A stretch of DNA of 51,119 bases, taken from Bacteroidota bacterium (GTDB lineage Bacteria > Bacteroidota > Bacteroidia > Flavobacteriales > Flavobacteriaceae). The notes beneath the pieces are model-generated. The model did not search any database. It had not been told where the DNA came from and was given only the letters and a program-made list of their open reading frames with translations. A program made the position numbers and the translations under genes. Numbering within the stretch: position 1 is the first letter of the stretch; every line of letters starts with the position of its first letter. The stretch spans positions 1 through 51,119 of the forward strand of contig JAEWLN010000055.1 in NCBI GenBank assembly GCA_023457535.1, read 5' to 3'. This document shows positions 42,393-51,119 of this stretch, piece by piece.

Positions 42393-44861
42393 ATGGGATC
42401 AATGATGATTTACGTGCCGATAGTAATGGCATTAATAGGTTTGCTGTTCATGGCGGCCAAAAGAGCCTGGGTATTAAAACAAGATGCGGGCGATGGTAAG
42501 ATGAAAGAAATTTCAGATTACATCTATGAAGGTGCGCTTGCGTTTTTGAAAGCGGAATACCGCTTGTTGGCTATTTTCGTAGTGTTGGCAAGCGTCGTAT
42601 TGGCTGGAATTACTTTCGTTCCGGGCGTAAAAACGCATATGTTGATCGTGATCGCGTTTGTTTTTGGTGCCATTTTCTCGGCTTTGGCTGGAAATATGGG
42701 AATGAAAATCGCGACCAAAACCAATGTCAGAACCACACAGGCGGCGCGTACGAGCCTGCCACAGGCGCTCAAAGTTTCGTTTGGCGGTGGAACCGTTATG
42801 GGACTTGGCGTTGCCGGTTTAGCCGTTTTGGGCCTGACGGCATTCTTTATCTTTTTCTACCACTTTTTCATGGGCGGAACCTGGACCAATGGCGAAGACA
42901 TGACCGTTGTGCTTGAAACGCTGGCCGGTTTCTCATTGGGCGCCGAATCAATCGCTTTGTTTGCACGTGTGGGCGGAGGTATCTACACCAAAGCTGCGGA
43001 CGTTGGTGCTGACCTCGTTGGTAAAGTAGAAGCAGGAATTCCCGAAGATGATCCGCGTAACCCTGCTACAATCGCCGATAACGTAGGTGATAACGTAGGT
43101 GACGTGGCCGGTATGGGTGCCGATTTGTTCGGATCTTACGTCGCGACGGTTCTCGCTGCGATGGTACTCGGAAATTATGTCATCAGCGACATGGGCGGAA
43201 AAATCGACGACGCTTTTGGCGGAATCGGCCCGATCTTGTTGCCAATGGCAATCGCAGGTTTCGGAATCCTGTTTTCGATCATCGGAACCATTCTTGTTAA
43301 AATCAAAGACAACAACGCCAAAGAAAAAGAAGTTCAGGGTGCATTGAACGTAGGGAACTGGGTTTCTATCGTACTGACTGCCATTTCTTGCTTTGTGCTC
43401 GTCAAATATATGTTGCCGGAAACCATGCAAATGGAATTCTTTGGCGAAGGTTTGCAGAACATTTCTTCAATGCGCGTATTTTATGCGACCATTGTAGGTT
43501 TGGTTGTAGGCGGTGTGATCTCATCGGTTACTGAATATTACACAGGATTGGGGACGAAGCCGGTTCTGGCGATCGTTCAAAAATCATCTACAGGTGCCGG
43601 AACCAACGTAATTGCAGGTTTGGCTACAGGTATGATCTCGACGTTTCCAACGGTGTTGTTGTTCGCCGCTGCGATCTGGGCCTCTTATGCGTTCGCCGGT
43701 TTCTACGGTGTAGCTTTGGCGGCATCGGCTATGATGGCAACTACGGCAATGCAACTCGCGATCGACGCTTTCGGACCGATCTCTGACAACGCCGGTGGTA
43801 TCGCCGAAATGAGCGAATTGCCAAAAGAAGTGCGTACGCGTACAGACATTTTGGATTCAGTTGGTAACACTACCGCTGCAACAGGAAAAGGTTTTGCGAT
43901 CGCATCTGCGGCGTTGACTTCACTGGCTTTGTTCGCGGCTTATGTAACGTTTACAGGCATCGACGGTATCAATATTTTCAAGGCGCCGGTTTTGGCGATG
44001 TTGTTCGTAGGTGGTATGATCCCGGTCGTATTTTCGGCTTTGGCGATGAACTCTGTTGGTAAAGCTGCGATGGACATGGTATATGAAGTACGTCGCCAGT
44101 TCAAGGAAATTCCGGGAATCATGGAAGGAACAGGACGTCCTGAATACGGAAAATGTGTTGAAATCTCAACCAAAGCGGCTTTGCGCGAAATGATGTTGCC
44201 GGGTGTTTTGACCATCGGTTTCCCTATCGCTATTGTTTTGCTGCCGATGTTGCTCGGATACGACAACCTTCTGATCGCTGAAATGCTCGGTGGATACATG
44301 GCCGGTGTAACCGTTTCCGGTGTACTTTGGGCGGTATTCCAAAATAACGCGGGCGGATCGTGGGACAACGCCAAGAAATCTTTCGAGGCTGGTGTGATGA
44401 TCAACGGGGAAATGACTTACAAAGGTTCTGACGCGCACAAAGCAGCCGTTACCGGTGATACTGTAGGTGATCCGTTCAAAGATACCTCAGGTCCGTCAAT
44501 GAACATTTTGATCAAATTGTCTTGTTTGATCGGATTGGTTATCGCGCCGATCCTGGGTAATGGAAGTCACACGACCACACAAGGTCACGCAATGGCAACC
44601 TGCTGCGTAGCCGATGGCAAATGTGCTTCGATGTCCAAAGAAGAGTGCATCGAGAAAGGTTGCTCAAATCCGACTTGCGAGCACATGGCCGCTGCCACTG
44701 CGGTGAAGCAAGAGACCTCCCAAAAGGTAATGATCGAGAAAACCAATGTGGATGGCAAGGTTCAGGCAACTGTTACCACAAACATCAACGGTAAGGAAGA
44801 TGTCGTAAAGTTCGAAGGAACGGAAGCGGAAGTTCAGGCCAAAATCGATTCAATAAAATAA
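42393..44861 (+). CDS. hppA: Membrane-bound ion-translocating pyrophosphatase with Cys-rich C-terminal tail
   Basis: 822 residues. The membrane-pyrophosphatase core has about 16 helices, the pyrophosphate site GGGIYTKAADVGADLVGKVE and EDDPRNPATIADNVGDNVGDVAGMGADLFGSY, and a second acidic site DAFGPISDNAGGIAEM. The motif GNTTAATGKG (A495, G498) has Ala and Gly where K+-independent enzymes have Lys and Thr, so this is a K+-dependent type. Whether it pumps H+ or Na+ cannot be settled here. After the last helix (about residue 722) an extra ~100-residue tail follows, with six cysteines in CCVADGKC, KEECIEKGC and NPTC plus nearby His, then a Lys/Thr-rich domain (VMIEKTNVDGKVQATVTTNINGKEDVVKFEG). 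In this family the C-terminus is periplasmic. Confidence 0.97.
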   Translation: MGSMMIYVPIVMALIGLLFMAAKRAWVLKQDAGDGKMKEISDYIYEGALAFLKAEYRLLAIFVVLASVVLAGITFVPGVKTHMLIVIAFVFGAIFSALAGNMGMKIATKTNVRTTQAARTSLPQALKVSFGGGTVMGLGVAGLAVLGLTAFFIFFYHFFMGGTWTNGEDMTVVLETLAGFSLGAESIALFARVGGGIYTKAADVGADLVGKVEAGIPEDDPRNPATIADNVGDNVGDVAGMGADLFGSYVATVLAAMVLGNYVISDMGGKIDDAFGGIGPILLPMAIAGFGILFSIIGTILVKIKDNNAKEKEVQGALNVGNWVSIVLTAISCFVLVKYMLPETMQMEFFGEGLQNISSMRVFYATIVGLVVGGVISSVTEYYTGLGTKPVLAIVQKSSTGAGTNVIAGLATGMISTFPTVLLFAAAIWASYAFAGFYGVALAASAMMATTAMQLAIDAFGPISDNAGGIAEMSELPKEVRTRTDILDSVGNTTAATGKGFAIASAALTSLALFAAYVTFTGIDGINIFKAPVLAMLFVGGMIPVVFSALAMNSVGKAAMDMVYEVRRQFKEIPGIMEGTGRPEYGKCVEISTKAALREMMLPGVLTIGFPIAIVLLPMLLGYDNLLIAEMLGGYMAGVTVSGVLWAVFQNNAGGSWDNAKKSFEAGVMINGEMTYKGSDAHKAAVTGDTVGDPFKDTSGPSMNILIKLSCLIGLVIAPILGNGSHTTTQGHAMATCCVADGKCASMSKEECIEKGCSNPTCEHMAAATAVKQETSQKVMIEKTNVDGKVQATVTTNINGKEDVVKFEGTEAEVQAKIDSIK

Positions 44862-44880
44862 GACTTTTTTTACAAAGCAT

Positions 44881-44919
44881 AAAACCCTGTTGCGAAACGT
44901 TTGCAACAGGGTTTTTTTT
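44881..44919 (+). terminator. Rho-independent terminator after hppA
   Basis: Perfect 13-bp stem (AAAACCCTGTTGC / GCAACAGGGTTTT) around a 9-nt loop with a T run, 19 bp after the hppA stop. Confidence 0.95.
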
Positions 44920-44987
44920 ATGATTTGTAATCGGCGCGCAAAATCAAAATTAGTTACATTTACGCTGCTATAACTAATCTGATTTTT

Positions 44988-47900
44988 ATGAAGAAAATTT
45001 TACTGACGCTCCTTTTGTGCTGTGTAGCAAACGTTTGGGCGCAAACCGATCGTGTCTGGACCAGCGTAAGCCAGGCCGGCGTCAAAGCCTCGCAGGCGGT
45101 AAAGCGCCAATCGTTTCCAACAGATTTCGCGCTGATGCGACTCGAACCGCAAACCCTGCGATCGGCACTTGCGGCGGCGCCCGAGCGCAACGTTTCGCTC
45201 CGGCAAACTGGTGTGGTGATCACCCTTCCCAATACTGAAGGCCAACTCGAGCGGTTTGAAATGCTCGAAGCATCGAACTTCGTGCCTGAATTCCAGGCCC
45301 TGCATCCGGATATCCGCGCTTATGCCGGCAAAGGGATCGACGACAAACAGGCTGTTGTGCGTTTGAGTGTCGATGCGCGCGGAATTCAGGCCATGGTGTT
45401 CAGAACCGGCAAACGCAACGAATTCATCGAACCGTATGCTGAGGACGGCAATGTATACGCCGTTTACCATGCTTCGCGCGATAAAGGAAGTTTGCCGTTC
45501 ACGTGTTCGACACAGGACATTTCGATCGCCAAATCGCTTACCGCCGACGGCGATTTCAACAGGTCCAACACACAGGAACTGCTCACGTTCCGACTGGCTT
45601 TGTCGTGCAATGCCGAATACACGAATTATTTTGGCGGCGTTACCCAGGCGCTGGCTGCGATGAATGCGACAATGACACGCGTCAACGGCGTGTTTGAAAT
45701 GGACCTGGCGATCCACATGAACATGGTGGACAACACCTCGATTATCTACACCAATCCTTCTACAGATCCATACACTTCGATGGGCCAGTGGAACAACCAG
45801 TTGCAATCGACACTCACGGCCAATATCGGCGAGGCCAATTATGACGTAGGGCATATGTTTGGCGCTTCGGGCGGAGGCGGAAATGCGGGCTGTATCGGAT
45901 GTGTGTGCGTCAACAACCAAAAAGGCCGCGGCATCACATCGCCTGCAGACGGCGTTCCGATGGGCGATACGTTCGACATCGATTACGTGGCGCATGAATT
46001 GGGTCATCAGTTTGGCGCCAACCATACTTTTTCCACCGGTGTAGAGGGCGCGGGCGTCAACGTAGAGCCGGGATCGGGATCGACGATCATGGGTTATGCG
46101 GGAATCACAAACCAGGACATCGCCGATCATTCGGACGCTTATTTTGTCTATGCGAGCATCAAGCAGGTACAGGACAATATGGTTGGAAAGACTTGTCCGG
46201 TGCGCACGCCATTGGCCAATACGCCGCCGGTTGTGGAAGCAGGCGCAGATTACATCATCCCGATCAGCACGCCGTATGTACTTACCGGGGTGGCTTCCGA
46301 TGCAGATGGTGATGTGCTTTCCTACTGTTGGGAGCAAAATGACAGCGCAACCACGCAAACCGGCAACCAAAGCCAGGCGTCACCCACGAAAACCGGCGGT
46401 CCGAACTGGCGGTCGTACACCCCAACGGCATCTCCAAGCCGGTACATGCCGCCATTGTCGCGCGTGGTCAACAACCAGCTTACGTCCACATTCGGATCGA
46501 TCACTACAGAGGCGATCAGTTCAGTGGCGCGCGCGTGTAATTTTGTACTGACCGTACGCGACCGCGACATGGAAGTGGGCCAAACCAGGTCTGATTTTAT
46601 GAAGGTGACCACGACGGCTGCGGCCGGTCCGTTTGTCGTCAACACGCCCAACTCCAATATTTCCGTCATGGCTGCGACGAATTACGACGTAACGTGGAAT
46701 GTGGCCGGAACGACGGGCAATGGCGTAAATGCGGCAACGGTCGATATTTTGCTGTCCACCGATGGCGGATTCAGCTATCCGTTCGAACTGGCCAGCAATG
46801 TTCCCAACGATGGATCGCAATCGGTGGTGTTTCCCGATGTTCCGGGTTCGGCCAACCGCGTGATGGTCAAGGGCCACAACCATATTTTTTACGACATTTC
46901 CAATACCAATTTCACCATTACCACGGCCGCGGCAACGTTCATTATTTCCGCTGCGGGCAGTACGGACACGCAAAGCGCCTGTCAGGGCGGCAATGTGGAA
47001 TATAGTTTTTCATACGATACGATCAACGGTTTCAACGCCCCGACGGCATTTGACGTATCGGGGTTACCCGATGGCGTCACGGTGTCTTTTTCGCCTAATC
47101 CGATCGTAAATCCGGGTCTGGTGGTCATGTCGGTTACCAATACGTCGGGCGCCACGCCGGGCAATTACACGCTTACGGTCACGGGCACATCGGGTAGCGA
47201 AGTCAAGACACTGACCTTGTACTACAATTTGTACGCAACGGACTTTCCGGCCTCGGTACTGACCCATCCTGTCAACGGTGCGGTAACACAGCCCACTTCG
47301 CTTACCTTGACCTGGGATGCCAACGCCAACGCGACGTCCTACGATGTTCAGGTGGCCACCGATGCCGGATTTACCACGGGTTTGATCGAAGGGACAACGG
47401 ACACCAACAGTTTTGAGCTTTCCGGACTGGCCGTGGGCACTACCTATTATTGGAGAATACTGCCGCAGAACCCATCCTGCGAAGGTGTTTTCAGCGATGC
47501 CTTTTCGTTCCAGACCGGACTTGTTGCTTGCGACGATGCGGCCTCTGTGAATGTTCCGCTGCCTATTTCCGCATCGGGAACCCCAACGGTCAATTCAACG
47601 CTTGTCATTCCTGCGTCGGAAGGCGTGAACATCGAAACCATTACCGTAAACGTGGGCATTTCACATACGTGGGTGCGCGATTTGATCGTGACGCTGATTT
47701 CGCCTGCGGGCACGCAGGTAAGATTGGTCAACCGCCCGTGTACAAATGCGGCGCTTAACAATATCCAGGCTACATTTGACGACAACGGCGATGCGCTGAT
47801 TTGTGCAAACAACCCGGCAGTGGGTGGCACGGTAATTCCATTTGATGCGCTGTCCGGGTTGCTGGGTGAAAATACGGCGGGAACGTGGACCTTGCGCGTA

Positions 47901-48236
47901 AACGATCAGGCCAATCAGGATGGCGGAACGATCAATACTTGGTCGATCGCCGTGTGCAGTACGCAGGAATTGGGCGTTTCACAACATGAACTTGCGGATT
48001 TTTCGATTTATCCCAACCCCAACAGCGGCGAATTTCACATTCGATTTGCGCCTCAGCCGGGGGACGTAAGGGTGCGTGTACACGATATGCGCGGCCGCGA
48101 GATCTTTGCACACCATTACAACGCTTCCGGGGTGTTTGAGCAAACCATTGATTTAAAAGAAACTTCGGCTGGAATTTACATGGTGACCGTAGAAAACGGC
48201 GCGAGCCAAACCACGCGAAAGATTGTGATCCAGTAA
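44988..48236 (+). CDS. Secreted zinc metalloprotease (reprolysin-like, M12B) with T9SS sorting domain
   Basis: 1082 residues, a multi-domain exoprotein. Signal peptide MKKILLTLLLCCVANVWAQ, a propeptide-like region (about 20-190), the metalloprotease domain (about 195-410) with the extended zinc motif H336-E-L-G-H340-Q-F-G-A-N-H346 and the Met-turn STIMGYAGI, a region of beta-sandwiches, a fibronectin-III-like domain (about 750-845), a proprotein-convertase P-domain-like segment (about 850-985, VNVGISHTWVRDLIVTLISPAGTQVRLV) and a C-terminal type A sorting domain (about 1003-1082, FSIYPNPNSGEFHIRF ... GIYMVTVENG). The last domain sends the protein through the type IX secretion system; porT lies 16 kb away in the window. 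Likely an extracellular protein-degrading enzyme feeding the peptide-uptake genes, but that link is inferred. Confidence 0.94.
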   Translation: MKKILLTLLLCCVANVWAQTDRVWTSVSQAGVKASQAVKRQSFPTDFALMRLEPQTLRSALAAAPERNVSLRQTGVVITLPNTEGQLERFEMLEASNFVPEFQALHPDIRAYAGKGIDDKQAVVRLSVDARGIQAMVFRTGKRNEFIEPYAEDGNVYAVYHASRDKGSLPFTCSTQDISIAKSLTADGDFNRSNTQELLTFRLALSCNAEYTNYFGGVTQALAAMNATMTRVNGVFEMDLAIHMNMVDNTSIIYTNPSTDPYTSMGQWNNQLQSTLTANIGEANYDVGHMFGASGGGGNAGCIGCVCVNNQKGRGITSPADGVPMGDTFDIDYVAHELGHQFGANHTFSTGVEGAGVNVEPGSGSTIMGYAGITNQDIADHSDAYFVYASIKQVQDNMVGKTCPVRTPLANTPPVVEAGADYIIPISTPYVLTGVASDADGDVLSYCWEQNDSATTQTGNQSQASPTKTGGPNWRSYTPTASPSRYMPPLSRVVNNQLTSTFGSITTEAISSVARACNFVLTVRDRDMEVGQTRSDFMKVTTTAAAGPFVVNTPNSNISVMAATNYDVTWNVAGTTGNGVNAATVDILLSTDGGFSYPFELASNVPNDGSQSVVFPDVPGSANRVMVKGHNHIFYDISNTNFTITTAAATFIISAAGSTDTQSACQGGNVEYSFSYDTINGFNAPTAFDVSGLPDGVTVSFSPNPIVNPGLVVMSVTNTSGATPGNYTLTVTGTSGSEVKTLTLYYNLYATDFPASVLTHPVNGAVTQPTSLTLTWDANANATSYDVQVATDAGFTTGLIEGTTDTNSFELSGLAVGTTYYWRILPQNPSCEGVFSDAFSFQTGLVACDDAASVNVPLPISASGTPTVNSTLVIPASEGVNIETITVNVGISHTWVRDLIVTLISPAGTQVRLVNRPCTNAALNNIQATFDDNGDALICANNPAVGGTVIPFDALSGLLGENTAGTWTLRVNDQANQDGGTINTWSIAVCSTQELGVSQHELADFSIYPNPNSGEFHIRFAPQPGDVRVRVHDMRGREIFAHHYNASGVFEQTIDLKETSAGIYMVTVENGASQTTRKIVIQ

Positions 48237-48250
48237 TCAGATTAACCTTT

Positions 48251-48280
48251 AAGCCTCATGAAAATGAGGCTTTTTTTTTG
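48251..48280 (+). terminator. Rho-independent terminator after the metalloprotease
   Basis: Perfect stem AAGCCTCAT / ATGAGGCTT, GAAA loop, then a T run. It starts 14 bp after the stop. Confidence 0.93.
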
Positions 48281-48527
48281 CCATGCCGCTTTGTTTTGTG
48301 CAATTGCCGGCGTTGCCAAAATGGCTCGTAAACCAAATGATGCCGCCTCCATATTGCGGGCGTAAATTTTTCGCTTTAAGGCGGTGCGTCCCGGAAAATT
48401 TGAAAAGTTTGGATTGGTAGGACCGTGGATATGTTTTACTGCTGACGCGCTATTTACCGGCAAGGTCACATGGCTTCAACTGCTGGAGACTTGGTCTGGC
48501 TGGGCAGGCGACGAAGCCCGCGGCAGC
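48281..48527. other. Intergenic region, no gene seen
   Basis: About 250 bp between the metalloprotease terminator and repeat copy C. A minus-strand 75-codon frame (48242-48469) overlaps the terminator and has no recognisable domain, so it is not called. The right part merges into the repeat (AGCCCGCGGCAGC). Confidence 0.4.
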
Positions 48528-48611
48528 GTAGCCCCGATTGCAGTGGAAATCCTTTTTTGAGCTTTTGCAAAAGCTTAAAAAAGATTGCAACGGAAAGCGG
48601 GAAACAGCTAC
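48528..48611 (-). repeat. Palindromic intergenic repeat, copy C
   Basis: 84 bp bounded by GTAGC ... GCTAC. Read on the minus strand: GTAGCTGTTTCCCGC, TTGCAATCTTTTTT, a perfect AGCTTTTGCAAAAGCT centre, AAAAAAGGATTTCCACTGC and AATCGGGGCTAC. Its first bases (TAG) are the stop codon of the TonB-receptor-like gene. Confidence 0.88.
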
Positions 48612-51119
48612 AAATTAAACTTCAGACTAAAAACCAGATACCGCGGCTGTACCACATACTGTGACGTGCGTGTCGCAAACTGCGTAAAACCGTCGTCGTT
48701 GAGCGAGGTGGTATTGAGCAGATTGGTCGCCGCGACCGTGTATTCCCAGGGGCTGCCTTTTTTTTGGTAAATAAGGCTGGCGCTCAGGAAATCGTACTGG
48801 TTCCCAATGGTGCGATCCTGGTTGCGGTAGTGATAGAATTCATATTCCGATACAAGTGAAAACGCCTCCCAAAAATAATAATCGAGCCGCGCGGACGGAC
48901 GCTGGGTGTAAAACGTACTTTGCGCGTAATGGTTGACCGTCATGTTGTAGCCTAACTCAAGGTTGGGCAAATGCTTGTATTGGGTAGCTAATTTTGCTGT
49001 GTACCCTTGTGTGAAGGACCTGGTCACATCGCTCACCTGATAGGCGTTGATTTGGCGCAGGTTGTTGAAAATCGCCCAATTCAGGTTGACTGAAACCGAC
49101 GCTTTGTACTTCCCGAAAGACCGTCCGTAATTGCCCACGCCGGTAATTACTTCGTCCGCGAAATGCGAATTGTAGGGTGTCGAAAACTGGTTCACGCCGC
49201 CAAACGTAGCGAGCGTCTTGACCGCATCCATGCGGCGGCTGTAATTGACAAACCCAAAAATGTTCGTGAAATTGAACATATTGTATTTGAAATACCGCAG
49301 CGAATGCGTTTGTACGAGCGCGTTTTCGAGCATGCGGTTGCCGCTGGAGAACGAATTGTAGCTGTTCATGACAAAGCCTTCGGCGAGCCGCGCGACGTCT
49401 GTAAAATCTGTGGTCATCGCGTAATTGTAGGTCAGCGATTCCGATTTTTTGATCTGGTACAGCGCGTACACATCGGGCAGCACGCGGTAAAAATTTTGCG
49501 TGGCACTGGACCCTTGCTGGGCATCGGCCGTTTGGTATTGGTGTACGCTCAGGCCCGGATTGAATGTGAATTTTCCTGCGATGAACTTGAAGTGCAATCC
49601 TGCAAACACATCGTTAAAACGGTATTTTACCGCGTTGCCACTCGTAAAATTGGTGCCCGACTCTAAAATTTGGTATAATGCGGAGTCAAACGTCTGGTAC
49701 GAATACGTATCGCCAAAAGTTACGTTGATGTTGCTTTTGGGCGTAAGCATGTAATAATAGTCGAACTTGGCATCGGTTTTATTGGTTTTGACAAGCCGCG
49801 TCTGATTCAGGTTGAGCCGGTTTTCCGGCACGAAAATATCCTCGAGGATGTCGCTGTTGAGTTGCGCATTGTAGAACGGATTTTCGTGTTGGTACAAATG
49901 CTGCGCTTCGATCGCAAAAACGTGTTTGTTGCGGGTGTAATACAAATTGAAATTCTGGTTCAGCGATACCGGGTCCTGATTCCTGAGCGAGCTGATGTCC
50001 TGCGGATCTTCGACATTACTGATGGAGAACAATCCGCTGTATTCGTCACTGCGCGATTTTTTGACCAGCGCATCGTAGTCGATTTGCAGCGACCCGGACG
50101 GCTTGTAGCCCGAAGACAATTTGAACAACCCCAGCTGGCTTTTTTGGTGTGTTTGCTCCCGGGTGTTCTGGATCGTTTGGTCCTGTCCTGTGGCATTGGG
50201 CATTACCCAGTCGCGGCGCACGACCTGGCTGCGTGTTTCCAGATCTGTTTTGGTCGATGAAACGATCGCAAATCCGCTCAGGCTCCAGGAATTGGATGGA
50301 TTGTACGAAAAATTGCCGGCGCCGAACCGCGTGTCAATTTCCCTGGCGCGGTTGTTCCTGAGCAGTGTAAGCCCGAGATCGTTGGACGACACATTGAAAC
50401 CCGTTCCGCCTTTGCGCATCAGGTTTTTGAATCCGCCCGTGAATTTGAAATAGTCCTGCGGCGTAAACGGCAGCTCGCCGATGTTGTTGAGGTTGCCAAT
50501 GGCGTTCAGGCTGTATTCAGGACTGTAATAAAACAGTTTGGGATGCACCAGATACCGGCTTTCATCATGCCCGACGCCAATGCCGGCAGTTACATCGCCA
50601 AACCAAAAGTTCTTTTTGCCTTTTTTGAGCTTGATGTTCATCGCGACGTTCTCCTCGTTGTTTTCGAGGCCTTTGAGCGCGTCGATTTCGTTGTAATTGC
50701 GCAACACCTGTACTTTGTCTATCGCGTCTGCGGGAATGTTTTTAACGCCGAGTTTGGTATCGCCGTCAAAAAAATCCTTGCCTTCCACCATGAGTTTTTG
50801 CACTTTTTTGCCTTCGACTTCCACTTGCCCGTCGGCATTTACTTCTACTCCGGGCAGTTTTTTGAGCACGTCTTCGAGTTTGCGCTCCGTGCCGGATTTG
50901 AACGAATCGGCGTTGTAGACGATCGTATCGCCTTTTATGGAAACAGGCATCTCGCGTACGATTTCAACGCCTTTGAGCTGCTCGCCGCCAGGTTCGAGCG
51001 TAATATTTTGGGAAAGATCCGCCGATTGCGTGCGCAAAGTTATTTCCCTGGACTGCATCCCCAGGTAGCTCACGCGCACCAGATACGTCGCGTTGGCTTT
51101 CAACATAAGTTGGTACCGG
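48608..51119 (-). CDS. TonB-receptor-like outer-membrane beta-barrel protein, N-terminus outside the window
   Basis: More than 835 residues; the frame runs off the right edge (codons before the ATG at 51106 read RYQL), so that ATG is internal and the signal peptide is missing. Visible parts: the end of a CarboxypepD_reg-like domain (YLVRVSYLGMQSREITLRTQ), a plug-like domain (about 45-165, VYNADSFKSGTERKLEDVLKKLPGVEVNADGQVEVEGKKV, KVQVLRNYNEIDALKGL) and a large barrel ending QPRYLVFSLKFNL. This is the Bacteroidota outer membrane beta-barrel group related to TonB receptors; substrate unknown. No TonB box can be judged. The stop codon TAG belongs to repeat copy C. Confidence 0.9.
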   Translation of the reverse strand, partial: RYQLMLKANATYLVRVSYLGMQSREITLRTQSADLSQNITLEPGGEQLKGVEIVREMPVSIKGDTIVYNADSFKSGTERKLEDVLKKLPGVEVNADGQVEVEGKKVQKLMVEGKDFFDGDTKLGVKNIPADAIDKVQVLRNYNEIDALKGLENNEENVAMNIKLKKGKKNFWFGDVTAGIGVGHDESRYLVHPKLFYYSPEYSLNAIGNLNNIGELPFTPQDYFKFTGGFKNLMRKGGTGFNVSSNDLGLTLLRNNRAREIDTRFGAGNFSYNPSNSWSLSGFAIVSSTKTDLETRSQVVRRDWVMPNATGQDQTIQNTREQTHQKSQLGLFKLSSGYKPSGSLQIDYDALVKKSRSDEYSGLFSISNVEDPQDISSLRNQDPVSLNQNFNLYYTRNKHVFAIEAQHLYQHENPFYNAQLNSDILEDIFVPENRLNLNQTRLVKTNKTDAKFDYYYMLTPKSNINVTFGDTYSYQTFDSALYQILESGTNFTSGNAVKYRFNDVFAGLHFKFIAGKFTFNPGLSVHQYQTADAQQGSSATQNFYRVLPDVYALYQIKKSESLTYNYAMTTDFTDVARLAEGFVMNSYNSFSSGNRMLENALVQTHSLRYFKYNMFNFTNIFGFVNYSRRMDAVKTLATFGGVNQFSTPYNSHFADEVITGVGNYGRSFGKYKASVSVNLNWAIFNNLRQINAYQVSDVTRSFTQGYTAKLATQYKHLPNLELGYNMTVNHYAQSTFYTQRPSARLDYYFWEAFSLVSEYEFYHYRNQDRTIGNQYDFLSASLIYQKKGSPWEYTVAATNLLNTTSLNDDGFTQFATRTSQYVVQPRYLVFSLKFNL

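Noticed and set aside
45000..46370. 456-codon minus-strand frame inside the metalloprotease gene
   Set aside because: Antisense shadow of a multi-domain protein whose zinc motif and sorting domain are clear.
48242..48469. 75-codon minus-strand frame after the metalloprotease
   Set aside because: It overlaps a strong terminator and has no recognisable domain.

Overview
The window looks like chromosomal DNA from a member of the Bacteroidota, most likely family Flavobacteriaceae and close to Flavobacterium. The evidence is a PorT/SprT-type type IX secretion protein, a metalloprotease ending in a type A sorting domain, a TamL-type lipoprotein barrel, CarboxypepD_reg/TonB-type outer-membrane proteins, promoters of the Bacteroidota TTG / TAnnTTTG type, and the order purH-mreB-mreC-mreD-mrdA-rodA. 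Base composition looks moderate (near half G+C by eye, not counted), which is high for Flavobacterium. Both ends are cut inside genes: an S9 peptidase on the left and a TonB-receptor-like barrel on the right.

Layout. 1-6.1 kb (+): the catalytic end of a dipeptidyl-peptidase-like S9 enzyme, three consecutive POT peptide/H+ symporters and a secreted thioredoxin-like protein. This reads as a unit that cuts peptides and imports di/tripeptides. 6.1-10.8 kb (-): surE, lpxB, an NlpC/P60 lipoprotein and comEC. 11.2-13.4 kb (+): a tail-specific protease. 13.6-20.9 kb (-): purH followed by the rod-shape/elongasome genes. 21-22.3 kb (+): a FtsX/MacB-type permease. 22.75-27.4 kb (-): tamL, fbaA and accD, divergent from a TrmH/SpoU methyltransferase. 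28.3-29.75 kb (-): ubiE/menG and porT. 29.9-30.3 kb (+): a small three-helix membrane protein behind a double palindrome. 30.3-32.9 kb (-): thyA, an FkbM methyltransferase, a 2TM protein and folA. 33.3-36.2 kb (-): etfB, etfA and a DUF151/bifunctional nuclease gene broken by an in-frame TGA. 36.4-38 kb (+): an unknown lipoprotein and pdhB. 39.1-48.2 kb (+): a DUF5686 outer-membrane protein, an AlkA-like glycosylase, a membrane pyrophosphatase with an unusual Cys-rich tail, and a large secreted metalloprotease. 48.6 kb to the end (-): the truncated barrel.

The unexplained part is the non-coding DNA. (1) A dispersed family of about 75-90 bp imperfect palindromes occurs seven times between genes; two copies supply the stop codon of the adjacent gene, and one copy is split at both of its CAATC sites by extra sequence with a shared end. 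(2) A roughly 670-bp gene-free segment (38310-38977) is bounded by about 60-bp imperfect inverted repeats and packed with hairpins, like a non-autonomous mobile or structured-RNA element. (3) Short 7-9 bp tandem arrays sit at several gene borders, including a 15 x 8-bp array separating etfB from etfA.

Most genes are conserved housekeeping or envelope functions and were identified from motifs I could read. No tRNA, rRNA, CRISPR array or known riboswitch was recognised. All family assignments come from reading the translated sequence without database searches.
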